Below, in pieces: positions 33,495 through 47,312 of a stretch of DNA of 64,000 nucleotides (position 1 is the stretch's first letter; every line of letters starts with the position of its first letter). Under the pieces are notes generated by a model. The model was given only the letters and a program-made list of their open reading frames with translations, was not told where the DNA came from and searched no databases. Location of the stretch: NCBI GenBank assembly GCA_022376515.1, contig WTXI01000005.1, forward strand, positions 1,116,001 to 1,180,000, written 5' to 3'. This DNA comes from Lactifluus volemus. Taxonomy: Eukaryota; Basidiomycota; Agaricomycetes; Russulales; Russulaceae. The position numbers and the translations under genes were made by a program.

Positions 33495-36400
33495 ATGATT
33501 GACCATATCGTTGGCACTCCTAGCCCTTCTTGGAAGCGCACTCAGGTATCATCTTGTCCGCACTCGTCTACAGATTACTCACTTTTCGTTAGGTATTCCT
33601 AGTTATATTCTTTTGGCTCTGGAGAATTACGCGGGGCGATGCTCGTGGGCCTCGCATTCTTTGGATTAGAGCTTTAAACAGAAGACTCCGTGCGTTGCAT
33701 AACCCAGTTATAATGATAACACTTGACAACTTTCCTAGGCTATTTTACACCATGGCAGATCATCGTCAGCACATTGACCGTAGTGTATGCCATGCGGAAT
33801 GCAGATAAGCTATTCGGACTTGGTGGTGAGCCCCGATGCTTGATTTGCAACATCCAAAATGCTCACGTGGCTCCTCAACAGCTCCCGAGCCTTTGGCACG
33901 CCTTGTAAGTCTCACTCAACGCTCATTATGGTCATTTTGGTGTAACTAGTCATCTCAGTACGCTCCGTCATACTACCGCGCAACTTGGATCAACACTGGC
34001 CTAGATGCGGGTTTCGCTACTGCTATGAATATCCGCCAGAAGTGGTTACGGGACATCTGCTCTATCATCTTTTCTGTCTATTATGTTATCTTTGCTAATG
34101 AAGCGGACGAGAAAGTAAGTTTATCAACATACCACGGACTGTGGCCGCTAAGTGTCACATTCATAGCTGCGTAGATTTAGAGCGGCCCCTACAATTGAAA
34201 TGCTTCGCGTAACTTGGGAGAAGACGAGCCATCCCCTTGTAAGTACGTTCTCCGCTCTCCCCTGGTTCGCTTCTTGAGAATTTTCTTAACAGCTACAACT
34301 CCTCAGCCTCAAGAAGTCTGTCGCGATCCGTCGCAAGATCATCCTGCCACGCCCGGACTCTTCTCCGTATTCACGACCCATCACCATTTATCTTTTCTAC
34401 TCTCCGCGTCCAGAGTCCAACCCTTCCAAGGACCCCTTGATTGCCCTCTCCTCTGAACGAAACCTAATTTTTGACATCCCAGGTGGTGGGTTCATCTCAA
34501 TGGGTCCTGAGCACCACGAAGATCGCCTTCGATCATGGGCAGTGCAAACTGGCAAGCCGGTAATCTCGATCGAGTACGGCAAAGCCCCGGAATGTAGGCT
34601 ATTTCACCTCCAACTACCCTCCACTTTCCCTGAGTACTACTTTGTACAGACCCGTACCCCTTCGCCGTGGATGAGGTCTTTGACGCCTATCGAATCATCG
34701 TCGAGTCGAATGGTAAAATCATTGGTATGGCAGGTGAAGACCTCAACGTTGTGATCTCAGGAGATTCCGCGTACGTTCCAACGTTCCTCGCTAAAGACCA
34801 CGCCTAAACCTCATTTAGTGGAGGCTGCTTAGCCACGGGATGCACTGTGAAGATTATTGAGCACAACCTTCTCATGTCAGATCCGTCCTTGCCATACCCT
34901 ACACCTGCATCCCTTCCGCCTGCACCTCTCCCCCTCCCTGCTGCAATCACGCTTAGCTACCCAGCCCTGGACTTCAACTTTACATCATGGATGACTCCTT
35001 CGCATCTGAAAGTTCTTCGCGAGGAAACAGAAGCGGATGAACATAGGCTGCATACGAGATCCCCAACATTGTTGCGAACGCGGTCCTCCACTGTTTTCTA
35101 TGCGTCTGATGATGATGGTGGTTGTGAGGGTTGGGCAAAGGGACTTCGTGGTGCCAAAGATCATCTTTCCCATGCCAATCCATTGGCTATGGTAAACGAA
35201 GAGCGAAAGCCAGTTCCCTAGTTCGCAAGAAGAGCTGGAGGGACACCTTTGGAATGGGTATGACCCCAATAACAGGATCTCTGGCAGCGAGGCGACCCAA
35301 ATTGCGACACCCGTATTCTCAGCGGACTACTGGTCCAATTGACTTTGCCGATTCTTCCAGTGAGGATGGGGATGAATACGAGCACGAGGAAAACCGCCCT
35401 ATTGAAGCTCGCATCCGATGGCACCAGTCTTCAGCTTCCAGTGTCACTGCTTCGCCTCTCCTCGACCATGTTCAAAGCTCGTCAACTACCTTGGGTTCCA
35501 AGGGACCTCATTCTCGAGAGGTTTTGAACACGGGAGCACAGGCACGACTTGCGGCGGCGGTCCTCAGAGCAAACATGGAAGTTGCCAAGAAGCGTAAACG
35601 CGCGGCGTCCGATCGGAAGAATGCACCCATCGGTATGCGTCTGACTATGACCTCGCGGTCAGGTTATTTCCAAGACCGCATCATTTCGCCGACTATGGTA
35701 AATCGACTTAACCTTTTACGGAGAATGATTTGATAATTTGACCACTCACATCATAGATGCGTGCCATGGCCATCCTGTACATCGGCCCTCACCTTAACCC
35801 AGATTTTGCGTCAGACTATCACATTTCGCCTATTCTTACGCCTCCACAGCTCCTCGCTAAATTCCCGCCTCTTCTCCTGCAATGTGGCGAGAAGGATCCA
35901 CTAGTGGATGACACGATCATTTTTGCGGGGCGTGTACGTGAAGCTAAGCGACAACGCCGTGAGGAGATTCGCAAAGCGCTAGCTACGAGATGTGACGACA
36001 TGGACAATGCCGAACGGCAAAGGCTGGAGGACGAATTGGAGAGTATCGATGTTGACAGCGATGAAAACTGGTTACAAATGCAGATTTTCTCTGGTTGGAG
36101 CCACGGATATCTCCAAATGCCTACATTGATGCCTGAAGCGCAAGTCGCTATTAATGATCTCGCAACCTGGATCGAAGGCGTGTTTGCCACTGTCACACCG
36201 ACCGATAGTCGCGTTCCATCAAGCCTGACGTCCTCGCAGACCTCAGATACGGAGGTTAGACCTAGCTCAACGTTCTTTTCGCGCATCTTACCATGGCCAT
36301 TTCGCAACAACTCGGGACCCGCGGGTGGTGATACGGTCCGCACGCGTCTGGACTGTGTTTCTCACTTACGTATCTCTTCGCCCGACGAGAATAGGGCAGG

Positions 36401-36764
36401 ACCCCTCGGCTGTCGTCCAGAAGCCGACTTTGAGGATTGTGTCACGATCGTTCCCAAGAAGGTGCACAGGGAATCGCACATGGACGACGAAAAGACGCGC
36501 CGAGAGAAGATTCGGAAAGGGGTTGCAACCTATTGTTGTACCTCTGAATCTGATGCAGATTTCAATCTTGCGTCGGATGACAAAGGGCCGATAATAGAGA
36601 CAAATAAAGCTATCCGGTCACCGCCTCGTACACCAAAAGCCATCGTTCGGACAGGGACACCTGGTAAAACGAATGTTGTCGGAGTTGGGGGTCAGATCAT
36701 CTCTGAGAGTGAGTTGATGAGGAGACGACGGTTGATGGACTCGCACATCTTTGTAAGTGAGTAG
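33495..36764 (+). CDS. Hormone-sensitive-lipase-like alpha/beta hydrolase
   Basis: ATG at 33495 gives MIDHIVGTPSPSWKRTQ and then, across an intron, the hydrophobic VFLVIFFWLW, a probable membrane anchor. A second hydrophobic stretch is FTPWQIIVSTLTVVYAM. The catalytic part has PGGGFISMGPEHHED (oxyanion hole, usually HGGGF), SIEYGKAPE, the nucleophile motif GDSA|GGCLATG split by an intron near 34770-34820, the acid region LQCGEKDPLVDD and the histidine in WSHGYLQMP. Between the nucleophile and the acid there is a long low-complexity insertion (about 250 residues, with SSSEDGDEYEHEENR), and a further polar tail ends FVSE. This is the HSL family of neutral-lipid or ester hydrolases. It diverges from the allantoicase gene (194 bp between starts). 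Confidence 0.82.
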
Positions 36765-37011
36765 ATAGAGTAAACAAATTGTATGTGTTATATTGGCGAT
36801 CTTTTACACAGCCACAAGTATGGAACAACGGAAATCCGGGATTTCGTCTCGGGTTGTCCGAGTCAGTCAAGTCAGTCACGGTCGTGCTTGTGAATTGTTG
36901 ATTGATTCAATAACTTGTAAGCCTCGCCCAAATCTCCTGTAAAACTCGCGGCATCGTGGTACATGTTCTCGATTTCATTTCCCATTGCATAGCCTCTCAC
37001 TCCTGTCATCC

Positions 37012-38524
37012 ATGCACCCAACTCCTCAACCCTTCCGGGCGCACTCCCCCCACGCCTTATGGGACACACCAGGCGCAAGCACCAGCGCCTCGCCACAGCT
37101 TGCTCCTTCCCCCGGTTCTATTCCCTCTGACAACTCCTCTCGTCCTTCTTCATCTCATTCTTCTATCATCCCAAGTACACACCCCCAGCTGCCAGGCGCA
37201 AGCTCTCCTCCCCTCACTGCTCTTCCTCCACTCACCCCAGCCTCGACTACAAAGCTCTCGCTCTCCGTGTCCCAACAGGACGAGGACACGAACTATACTC
37301 GCGTTTTAGCCCCCCACCATTCGGACCTAGATATGCCGCCAACCGCTCATGTCCCGCCTCATGCATATCCATTTGGAGGGCTGGCACCCGCATCCGGACA
37401 CTACCCATTTCACGCCCCTCCTCTCCACATACCACCCTTAGGCTCACACCTTCCCCAACATAACCAACTGCCGCCTCTCCCACCACTGCGATCACCCCAC
37501 CCTCACGCCGCCAACCCACCTTATTCCGCGCGCCGCGATGGAAAGCGCAGTCCGACCGACCCCGAGGCGTATTACACCCCATCTCCGGCTTCACTGTACA
37601 GCCACGCTCAGACCATCCCGTCCTCGTCTCCACCTCCACTCTCCGCAGTGAGCACCGTGTCGAGCCCCGCTACCTCCCCGGCAACACCGGGTGCCGTCTG
37701 CCGGCTACCACCCATTTTTCAGGTTGAGCGACAGCAGTCACGACATCTGCCACTCAAGCCGCCAGCGCGAGCCGGCGTCGGAATGAAGCAAATTTCCTGT
37801 GCCCTGTCCCGGGCTGCGGCAGCACGTTTACCAGACGGTTTAATCTGAGAGGTAGACCGGGGCACTCCCTTTCGTTATACCTATGGAACCGTTGACTGAC
37901 CCCCCTTCCCCCTCCTCCGCCATTTCAGGCCACCTGAGGTCGCACACGGAAGAGCGCCCGTACAAGTGTGAATGGCCAGGGTGTAATAAAGGCTTTGCTA
38001 GACAACACGACTGCAAGTACGTGATCGGAGGCTCTTCTTTCACCCCAACTGTGGTAATCCTTACGAGATTTACATCACGACTGTAGGCGACACCAAGCTT
38101 TACACTCGGCAAAGTCCCAGATCAACGCCTGTCAAGGCTGCGGTAAGACTTTTAGCCGTCTTGACGCTTTGAACGTAGGTGAACTTCCCCATCGTCGCCT
38201 TTGGCATCCAATACTTACTATTGTCCGACATTCTCGGGATTTGTAGAGGCACCGTGAGTTTTTGTCCTCATTCGTCTCAAATGCTGTGTACACCCTATTG
38301 ACAAATGATTTATTCTTTGTTCGCTTTGCGCAGTTCGCTCCGAAGGTGGTTCCGAATGCCGACAGGCGTCCGTGTGCCCGAATGGCGGTTTGGACTCAGC
38401 TATCGGCATGGAAGCGAGAAAAAGTCCGGGAGCAAAGATTGAGCGCTCGCCCACACCCACGCTTTCCGTCACGCCCACAGAGGACACCGGATCGACCGAC
38501 GGTGGCGCTGATCCCTCTGATTGA
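37012..38524 (+). CDS. C2H2 zinc-finger transcription factor, Swi5/Ace2-type fingers
   Basis: ATG 37012 starts MHPTPQPFRAHSPHALW, a Pro/Ser/Ala-rich disordered region of about 220 residues. Three fingers follow, each interrupted by short introns: CPVPGCGSTFTRRFNLRG then HLRSHTEERP; CEWPGCNKGFARQHDCK then RHQALHS; and a short CQGCGKTFSRLDALN then RHLRSEGG. The last finger with two residues between cysteines and the QHDC / LDAL helices resembles the Swi5/Ace2 DNA-binding domain. After the fingers the tail carries KIERSPTPTLSVTP and ends GGADPSD at TGA 38522-38524. The intron before finger 1 starts near 37691; its acceptor is probably ...cgacag at about 37735. Targets unknown. Confidence 0.8.
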
Positions 38525-41500
38525 TTTATCCTCCACCGTAGCTATACATTCTGTTGCACCAGTCCATCCATTTGACTTATATCCGTGCTGTGGTTTCCCT
38601 TGTTCTAATCGTTCTGGGAGGGCTGCGGAACAAGTCGCGACGACTTTTGCGGCCTTGTAAGTATGTAAGTATGTTATGTATGTACGCTCTGCTCGCTCTC
38701 GCTGGGACACCGTCTCGTACTTTCATATTTATTTTAATATCATCCAGAGAACCACTGCCTTCTTGTGTAACTAACTAAAAGCCTGATATTTCTTTATCAT
38801 CCCCCCCTATCTGTCAAGCATGCTCCTATAGTGCAAGCCTACACGACATGCGGACGGTGGCTGCACTTTTCCCTCAGCTTTTAGCTCGGTCCTTCCTGAT
38901 TGGCTAGCCCAACTCAAAATTGCGAACTGGCGTGCATATGGGAAGACCGCAGAGATGTTTCCACAATAACTTGGTGGGGCCCTTTTTTTTTTGGTTTTAA
39001 TTAAGTGTGCATATAGCAAGTTGGTTGTACAGCAAAGGCTTCTGTGACTTGTGCTAGTCTCTATGGTCGGCAGCTAAAACAACGCTCGACTCGTGTGCTC
39101 AACGTGGCGATGCAGCCTGATCGCAGAACCTCCCCACACACCATCACTTACCCGCGGTCGGTAGTATTGATTTATGGGCCACCTGGTGAGGTGATTTCGT
39201 GAAAAGGTCTGTCAACTTTTTCGGATCAAGAACAAAAAACGCTTTTACAATACATTACTTCTCTGTCTGGCTGCTTTCTCAGGGGAACGGTCTACTGCTA
39301 CCGGCCGTTGATAACGCTTATATACTTAACTAGTTAGTACAGTGTATGTTGTTACCTTGCATAATAAAGTGAAGTGACATGACAACAACAACGACAACAG
39401 CAACAACAAATGCAATTGATTGTAACCTAATTGAGAACCCCTCAGGACCCTCCCCCAATTGATCGAAATCAGAACGACTTAAGATCTAAATAGCAGTACC
39501 ATCTTTCGATGGGCGGTCGCCAGCGTGATCGGGGCTCGGGAGCCGTGATAACCAAAAATGTCGACCGGCCACGCACACCCCACGCACACCCCACGCACGC
39601 ACGCGCGCGGGCGCGGGGACATAAACATTTCTTAATTGTAACCCCACCCCATTGGTGTGATAGCGGTGCACGCACCCGTGCTTCGCCCTTGGCCCCACCA
39701 CACCCCTTTTTTTACTCGTTGTACTCGTGATTCTGACACAAGAGACCATTTGGCTAGAAGCCCGACAGCCTCAGCGGCTACTTGAACCCACTTCTATCGC
39801 TCAGCCCATAACCTTGGCCCCTCATAATCGATGGTGGTGGCGGTCGCCGGCTGATGGTGGGTCCTCAGGCCTCAGGCCTCAAGGTGCAATAATATCTCGA
39901 CCGCTGACTCAGACGAGACGGGCTTGGATTTGGTCGCCGTAGCGCGCGGGAATTCTAAGCTGTCAGAAGTGTTAAAGGTAGGGGCGTGTGGGCCCACTTG
40001 CCAAATAGTCTCTCTTGAGCGAAACGATAGGGCAACTTTTCAAGTTGTCCAGCAGTGCCTTCAAGTGTGATACTAGGACTCTTCTACGACCGTCCGAGCT
40101 TGCCCTTAGGTTCCATCCATATCCGGCTCTGATCACTGGTCGATAAATATGCAGGTGGAATTTGATATCGTGTTAAACCTAGACTAGCGTAGTCGTGTTA
40201 GGACACCCGACAAGTCCAATCGTCCTCCTCGTGGACTGCCAGACGGGAATAATGGGTTTTTGTCCTTTCCTTTTGCGTTCGGGTTCGGTTTGTAGCCCTT
40301 CATCCGGTTCGAATTTGAATTCACTCACCTAACACTTTTCTCTATGCAATTATATTCGGACGGCCTTTCGAGAGAACCCTGACGATACGTTGGTTTGCGT
40401 TCGGCGTTCTTTGGCATCGTTTCCACGCGAGCTATGTCAGGTTTCCGCGCAGGTTCCACCTTGAGTAATGCTATGTTCGCCCCTCGCACCGCGCGTACTG
40501 TGATGTCTTTCTGGGGATACGTTTAGCTCTCATACTGACCTCTGTATGCAACGGAGCGCTGACCTGAATCGAGATGTCAGCACCCCACAAGTTCCGTACT
40601 ACTGCCCTTGCTCCGCGATCGGAAACGCGTTGATACTATTTGCTGGTCTCTGACAGATGGTCGGACTTCGATCGACGGCAAGCAGGTAACCCCATCCCCT
40701 ATGCTGAGTAGCGGATGCTATTGTCAATACGGAGAAAGGTCGTCACATCAGTCAGAACGCCTGTACTAGTACCAGGTTAATGAAAATCCCATACCAGTTC
40801 TGTGATACAGGGATGGCCATGTATTGCCGCCCGTCTGCGGAGAGCTCGGCTCTGATCGGCCCTATTCAAGTTCTGCAGAATTGCGACTTGGACAATAGCC
40901 ACACCTTCCAGCCTTCGAAATGGCAGCATCACCTGGGACCCCGAAGCGAGCACGATTTGACGCATCATTACTGCGCAAATTGCAAGTGGGGTGGTCTCTT
41001 TCTACCTCGTGCAATTTTGCGCATGATGGGGCTCTAGCGTCTCGGTCAGCATAAGCATGGACCTCAAGGTAACTTGGTTGCGCAATTGAACTGTTCCGTC
41101 GTCGTTGTATTATCAATGCCACTGAAAGAGCCAAGCAACGTGATGAAACCATCATCAATGGTCTCTGAAGAGATGCATCGCCTATGATAAGAAATAGGAC
41201 CGCGCAGCAGGTGAGATCATCCGTAAAATAACATGGTTTGATCCCGGTGCGACCTGGGAAAACTCTCGGGAATCCCGGACAAGTGACTAACCCAGGCCTA
41301 ACCCAGGCCCCGACTGGTGCTCGACCGATACAGCCGTCGCCGTAACCATAGCGGCAGCCGCAGCAACAATTGTGACTCCAGCCAACATAGTCATCAACCT
41401 AGCTGGTGTCGCAAGTCTAGCGTCTCCGGCAATCAGTCGCTTGTCTACGAATGGCTCAACCTGACTTGTCCTTACCTTACTCTCGATACCTCCGAGTAAA

Positions 41501-42963
41501 CACCCTACTGAGCCCAACGGACTTCAAAACGCCGTTAGTCAATCAAAACCGGCGGGACATCGTTGTTAGTATGTGCTCACTGCAAATTCCTGCTTGGTTT
41601 TCGGCACATTTAGTAAGCTTCCCAGATAGCCGGAGAATTACGCCCAGGCGCGGAGGTGTCTCGGCTTAATCCCGTCCCGCGGCAAGAAATCAAATCGTAG
41701 CGTCTTCCTTTCCCGTGACCAATTGGCCTGAAATCCTGAGTCCGGGAAACTCATTCTTCGGAATATGTTCGGGTAAGCTTACCGTTACTCCCTAGTAGGG
41801 TGTCGGTCTTCGGTGTACATGGCCGTGTGATCTGGCCCACTGTCGTGAAGAGGCGGATGATCAATGGTCACCTGGCTGCTTTCTTTTGTCTTCCTTTGCA
41901 AATTCAGCAAGCGGAGTGAATTCAAATGTCTGATGGTCGAGTAGTAGTGCTCGTGAAAAGTGCCGCGAATGTTGCCAACGGTATTGCCATATTTGCTGTC
42001 CATGCGCAGAGCCGTTTCGGTATGGTTTTGATGCCGATAGGTGGGGCTGTTTTAGCCACCAATCGATTCCGCGCAGTGTACTCGAAGCTTAACGGTGGTG
42101 AGTCTGCGACACTTGTGGCCTCCTGCTTTTTAGTCCACGGACAAGAATACTTCGAGACATTAAACTACTGAGCGATTGGAAGGACTGGGAAGAGTAAAGA
42201 GCAGGTAAAAATTGCACTGTGGGAGATTAAAAAGTGACCCACTGAGTCATGAGCCCTGAGGCGATGAAGTCTGCATGGAACATGGCACTTAAGAGGATTA
42301 GCTTTTGCGACGCCATGCTGTTGCGGCTTGGACCTTGGTTGAGAACTAGGTCTAACAACTGTACAATATCCTCACGTAATGCTGAAGGGATCATCTTTCT
42401 TGTCTACTGAACAAATTTGTTCGGATGAGGACAAAGTTCTTGACAGTAGAGTGACATTGCGCTTTCAAACAACTGTCCAGGATCATTGGGGTCCTGCTTG
42501 CAATACGATTCGCGAGCAGGCTCGCTACGCATCCGAATCGCCTGCTTCATCTGTCAGCGTCGTACCTCACGTTTCCCTCCACGTTCCCCAAAGTGGCATC
42601 AGAGTATAAGATAGGTGAAATTGTCCAAGGCCGACGCCAAGAGCAGGATCTATAGCAGACGACAAAATGAATCCCATTCATTTTATGGTGTGTACTTGCC
42701 ATATATCGTGAGTTTCTCAGGTCGAACCTGTCTAAGACCTACTGAAGGCGCTTTCCAGTAGATCGTGCTCTTGTCCGACGTCATCAACAGGCTTTCTAAT
42801 CACCAGATGGGGTACAATTGAGCATGTACCGGTACAAGTCGGGGTTTTGCGTATTTTCACATGCATGGGGTGCTACCCGGCCAGCCGGGCCGGAACGGTA
42901 AGGCCTGTCCGAGAAACGGCTCATGGTCTTCATCCTACTGCACCTCACAATTTTTGCCTTGCA
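38525..42963. other. Gene-poor stretch
   Basis: Only short, overlapping frames without motifs or conserved splice structure (the best are at 40780-41037, 41926-42171 and 42379-42609). Contains CA/CG-rich simple sequence near 39570-39620 and a short ggcctca repeat near 39864-39880. No transposon ends or RNA genes were recognised. Confidence 0.5.
39570..39620 (+). repeat. CACGCACACC / GCGC simple repeat
   Basis: Tandem 'cacgcacacc' units passing into alternating 'gcacgcacgcgcgcgg', which is potentially Z-DNA forming. Confidence 0.8.
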
Positions 42964-45637
42964 ATGTCTCTCGCCACTCTTGTGAACGGAGCAGATTGCG
43001 GACCTGTGAATCCTCTTCAAAGTCTCACAAAAAATCTGGGAAACGACCGTGGATTACAACAGGTGCACGTCGCGCGAATGTGGATCCGTACTTTCTGTGA
43101 TGTTGACATGGCTTTCCGCAGGATCACTTTGGAGCTAGTAGGGTTGGCAGCTCGCGAGGCGTATGTTTGAACTTTATCTTCACTTTTCTGTTATTAAGAA
43201 TGCGTATATCATCTACAGGCATTCCGCACTCCACAAGCAGCAGCGTCGGACTTTGGGGAGGATGCTGCGAACTTCTTCTCTGCAAGTCAAAGCGCATCTC
43301 CGGTTCCCCCTATAACACCACCGTCTTTTGACCTAACCGCACTTCGCTCATCCCTCCCGGCGTCGTCAGTCGGTTCTCCTGTGACGTTTTCGCATTCCCG
43401 GCATTCCCCTGACCAAGCCCCAAGTTCTTCATGGGCAACGGACTTCCTCTCACACGCCTCCAGTTCCTCTGCGGTTAAGCTTCCCCAGGCAGGGACATCA
43501 ACCTCTCCGAGTTCTACCACGTGGGGGCAAGTGAAACACTCTTCGTTCCCTCATGGTGCGTTACTACCCTCTTAGCTGATAGCCGCGTGTGGACGTACCG
43601 TCTTGCAGTTCTCCAGCCCCGATTACCTATGCGCATGATATCGCAAATGCCATTTACTCCTGTCCCACAAGCCACGCCCCATAACCTTCTCACGAGTTCC
43701 CAAATAAACGGTAAGCTGCTGATCCTTCCCCCCCCTCTTCTGTCGTCACCTTTGGACAGATAGACAATTGGACAATGCATTTCAATCACTGGAGGCAACA
43801 TCCGTTACACCAACGTCAGAACGTGAACTCCAAGCCGAACAATCTCAAAACGTTTCCCAACCTCAGGAAGCAGACGTATTGGCTCGGACCGCTGGATTAT
43901 TAGTTCAGACTGTTGACCGCGAAAAGAATCCCAAGTTTGCCAACAGCCAGTTTCTGGGGCTCATGAAACATCTTCGGGATCACACAGCTATCGTTGAAGG
44001 GAACGATATCGTCACCGCGCCACTGGACTGGTCACCGGGGAATAGCTCTTCGGTTTCTGTTGATCTCAAAGGCAAAAGCAAGGCAGCTCCCACTTCTTTT
44101 GCAGTCGTGCAGGATCCGGGTATCTCACAGTTACCGTCACCCTTAGCCGAGGAGAATGTACCTACCGAATCTCAGGTAGATGAGAACGAGGCATACTTTC
44201 GTCAGGACAATGAAGACTATGTCCAATATTGGAAAGCACATCATGCACCTGTCCCCCCTGTAGTTGCCCCACCTCGGGAATGGGAAGAGTTAGAGCGTGA
44301 GTGGCAGAGATTCGAATCGACAACCCCGGGTGTGGGTCCGCTCACCGTGTATCAATTTCAACCTGAAAACCCATATCTACTGGAAGAATGGTCCCACAAT
44401 CATTATATGCATGGTGGAACACCGCAAGTGCGGTCATTATCTGAGGTGTGCGAGTTTTGCAGGATGTGCTCTCGAAATTTCTCATTTGGTATACTTCTCC
44501 AGAACGTTTTACAGATGGAAGCAGCTGTGCAACGAGATCCAACCGACGCGCGGGCGTGGTTCGAGCTCGGTGTTAAACAACAAGAGAACGAGCGAGAGCA
44601 GCAGGCCATCTCGGCATTGCAACGTGCTCTAGAGCTTGACCCTACTCATCTGGCTTCCTGGCTTGCCCTTGCTGTTTCGTACACTAACGAAGGCGATCGT
44701 CGCGGAACGTATCAAACCATTTTGAACTGGGTCAGACATAATGGGAAATATCGTGACATCGTGGCTGCGTTTGAGGAAAGCAACAGCAGGAGCACGGACG
44801 ACACAGAAGAATTTCAGAAGCTGATAGATTGTCTCATCGAAATGGCCAGGGGTGTATCCCAACCAGGTACTGGCAGCACTGAAATTGACGCGGACGTACA
44901 AATTGCGTTGGCTATCTTGCTCAATTCGAACGAAGTAAACGTGTCTGGATTCTCCTCCGTTGGGTCAGGGTGCTGACTAAATATTTTAGGATTATAGCCG
45001 ATCTCAGGACTGCTTCCATGCTGCGTTATCCGTTCGTCCTGATGTACGCGAGGTTCTGTCCATACATAACAACCTTTTAAATGCTTACGATACATAGGAT
45101 TGGTTGTTGTATAATCGAGTTGGTGCAACGCTCGCCAACGGCGGTCGTCCAGAGGAAGCGCTCTCTTATTATCATAGGGCGTTGGAAATCAATCCTGCCT
45201 ACATAAGGGCCAGGTGAGGCGCTACCTTCCAATTCCAGGGTGCCAACAAACTTCTTCCATTTCCTAGGTTTAATGTTGGCATCGCCTGCGTCAATCTAAA
45301 GGTGAGAAGAGGCGACATCTTACATGCACGACTTCATTTGCTGAACTGAATTGCAAACAACTCGCAGCGTTACGAAGAAGCAGCGCAACATATACTTGAT
45401 GCCCTCGTTCTACAAGGGAGTGATGGCCTCCGAAATCCGGAATACGAGCGCGGCGTGACTTCTATTGCGCTCTGGGATAGTCTCAAAACGTGTTGTCTCC
45501 ACATGCAACGGACAGACCTTGCGGTGATGTGTGATAAACAAGATCTCGAAGGTTCGTAAGCTCAATTCGCAGGATTATGTATTCGATAGGTCAAATTGAA
45601 TAACTTGATAATAGGTATAAGGAATCAACTCTTCTGA
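42964..45637 (+). CDS. PEX5: Peroxisomal targeting signal 1 receptor PEX5
   Basis: ATG 42964 gives [19 protein letters not shown] with the conserved N-terminal Cys (residue 12), the site monoubiquitinated for receptor recycling in this family, then [13 protein letters not shown] joined by introns to [13 protein letters not shown]. The N-terminal half is disordered and includes the pentapeptide WATDF (WxxxF type, Pex14/Pex13 binding). Then come [27 protein letters not shown], and the C-terminal TPR domain: [76 protein letters not shown], ending [20 protein letters not shown]. The last codons need an intron at about 45551-45614, giving GIRNQLF and TGA 45635-45637; without splicing it would stop at 45558. 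It is a cytosolic shuttle receptor for SKL-type cargo. Confidence 0.92.
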
Positions 45638-45885
45638 TAAACCACAGGAAGGCGTGATGTACTGCCTGGAGGTCCAGTAGAGTAATTCATCTCTTCACCA
45701 CACCAATGATCATCCTGAACTTAATTACACGAACCTTGGAGGTGTCTGCTGGCCTTGAGAGATGTTTGGATTAGAACTGTTGTAAGCTTCCAGAACCGAA
45801 ACATGAGTTTACAGTGTAGCAGTAATACGTACTTGGACAAGTACAGGTGTTACGCTGTGCTGCAGCACGAGCCGTTGATTTATCA

Positions 45886-46110
45886 TTAGAGCCCTAGCCT
45901 CTCTTCCCTAGCCTCTCGTTTTCGCGTCGCCTCGTCTGTGACGTGGACTGCCGTGACCGGTGGCTGTAGCGGGGGACCCTGCTTGCCCTTTGCTTTAGCG
46001 TTTGAGTTGGGGTTTTTGACTCCATCTGCCTGCTTCTTGGCAAGCATGTTGCGCACGTCTTGTACATCTGCATCGCTCATGGCGATAAGGGTAGGGTTTC
46101 GGCGGATCAT
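45886..46110 (-). CDS. CDC26: Anaphase-promoting complex subunit CDC26-like
   Basis: A single-exon 74-residue protein starting MIRRNPTLIAMSDADVQDV and ending EREERLGL-like (EAREERLGL). The start MIRRNPT followed by a short hydrophobic and an acidic DADV stretch matches the conserved N-terminus of CDC26 (M-[LI]-R-R-x-P-T), the peptide that inserts into the TPR groove of APC6/Cdc16 and stabilises it. The rest is polar and disordered, as usual in this tiny subunit. It diverges from PRA1 with 277 bp between starts. The family signature is short, so confidence is moderate. Confidence 0.65.
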   Translation of the reverse strand: MIRRNPTLIAMSDADVQDVRNMLAKKQADGVKNPNSNAKAKGKQGPPLQPPVTAVHVTDEATRKREAREERLGL

Positions 46111-46387
46111 GGAGCGGAATAATTGCGGTGTCCGGCAAGGATCAGAATGACGAGGACAGATGAGACGAGACGAGACGAGCGGCAGAGAAAGTTTGGCCAA
46201 CCACGCCACGCCACGACACGATGAATGTAGTGCGGGTCGGTGCGTGCGGTCACTTTGCGGTGCGTCTGCGCCGCAGCACCCAAACAGGAACAAATAAACA
46301 CTTGTCATTGACCAAGAGCTTCTTTTCATCGTAAAGAAAACAGAAATCTCCCCTCTCCACCTTTTGTTTAACCTTTTTACCTCCAAC

Positions 46388-47312
46388 ATGGAAGTCGCCC
46401 TGCGCGCCGTCAATACCATCAAGTCACTTGGAGTACGTTTGAAAAACTCGGGGATCCTCTTTCTCGAATTGGATTAACTAATACACAGTCTCGTCTGCGC
46501 ACCGACTCGCAGGACACCCGCCTCAGCGCCTTACGGCCTCCATCTGAGTTTTTCGACCCAAATCGCATCACTCGACCAGCCGACCTCAACCAGGCCGTGT
46601 CGGTACGTTGGATTCCCTCCCGTCTATCGCCGAAACTGGACTGAAATATTGTCCAATAGCGTATATCATACAACACCCGCTACTTTTCCGGTTCGTACTT
46701 TTCTCTCCCGTCCTTCCTTTGCGAATTCCCCCCTTTTTTTTTCTTTATGGGACGCTCCGTTGATATCTTTTCCTTGTATAGGAAACTATGGTCTTATCAT
46801 CGCTCTGTTGGCCGTATACGCGCTGTGAGTCGTAATAGTTCTTTTGGTACATTCTCCGGCGTTATCCTGTGCTAATTGTTACGTTCAACTTTCACGCGAC
46901 TTCTTGGCGACCTCAACGACATGATATAGATTGACGAACCCGCTCTTGCTGATCTCTCTTGGCTTCCTCATTGGGGGCTTCGCCGCAATTAACAAGTGGG
47001 GTACGTAAAGTAACTTTTTTCTCTCTTACTCACCCCGTCCGCCACTATCGAAATCGTTACTTTTCTGATCTGCTGACTTTATCGTCCTGCCATTTAGCGC
47101 CCGAACCGATGCAAGTGGGGGACCATGTCGTGACCCAAAAGTCCCTTTACATGGGACTTTTTGTCATTGGCTTACCCCTCCTTTGGTTATCTTCGCCACT
47201 CGGCACATTCTTTTGGCTTGTCGGTGCCTCGGGCGTGCTTATTCTGACACATGCATGTGTTATCGAGCCTGGAGTTGAAAGCGAGTACGCCAGTGTCCCG
47301 GAGAGCGTGTAA
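46388..47312 (+). CDS. PRA1-family protein (prenylated Rab acceptor)
   Basis: ATG 46388 gives MEVALRAVNTIKSLG; five short exons then read RLRTDSQDTRLSALRPPSEF, DPNRITRPADLNQAVSRI, YNTRYFSGNYGLIIALLAVY and LTNPLLLISLGFLIGGF, then MQVGDHVVTQKSLYMGLF, and end EYASVPESV. The N-terminal cytosolic part with RP..FF and the two hydrophobic hairpins (about 30 residues each) are typical of PRA1/Yip3 proteins, which bind prenylated Rab GTPases in ER-Golgi membranes. Introns of about 55-130 nt have clean GT-AG ends. Length about 170 residues, normal for the family. Confidence 0.87.

Noticed and set aside
39720..39800. Possible tRNA-like stretch (gaaccc and related motifs)
   Set aside because: No complete cloverleaf, anticodon arm or paired acceptor stem could be built; the same holds for a few other ttcga motifs in the window.
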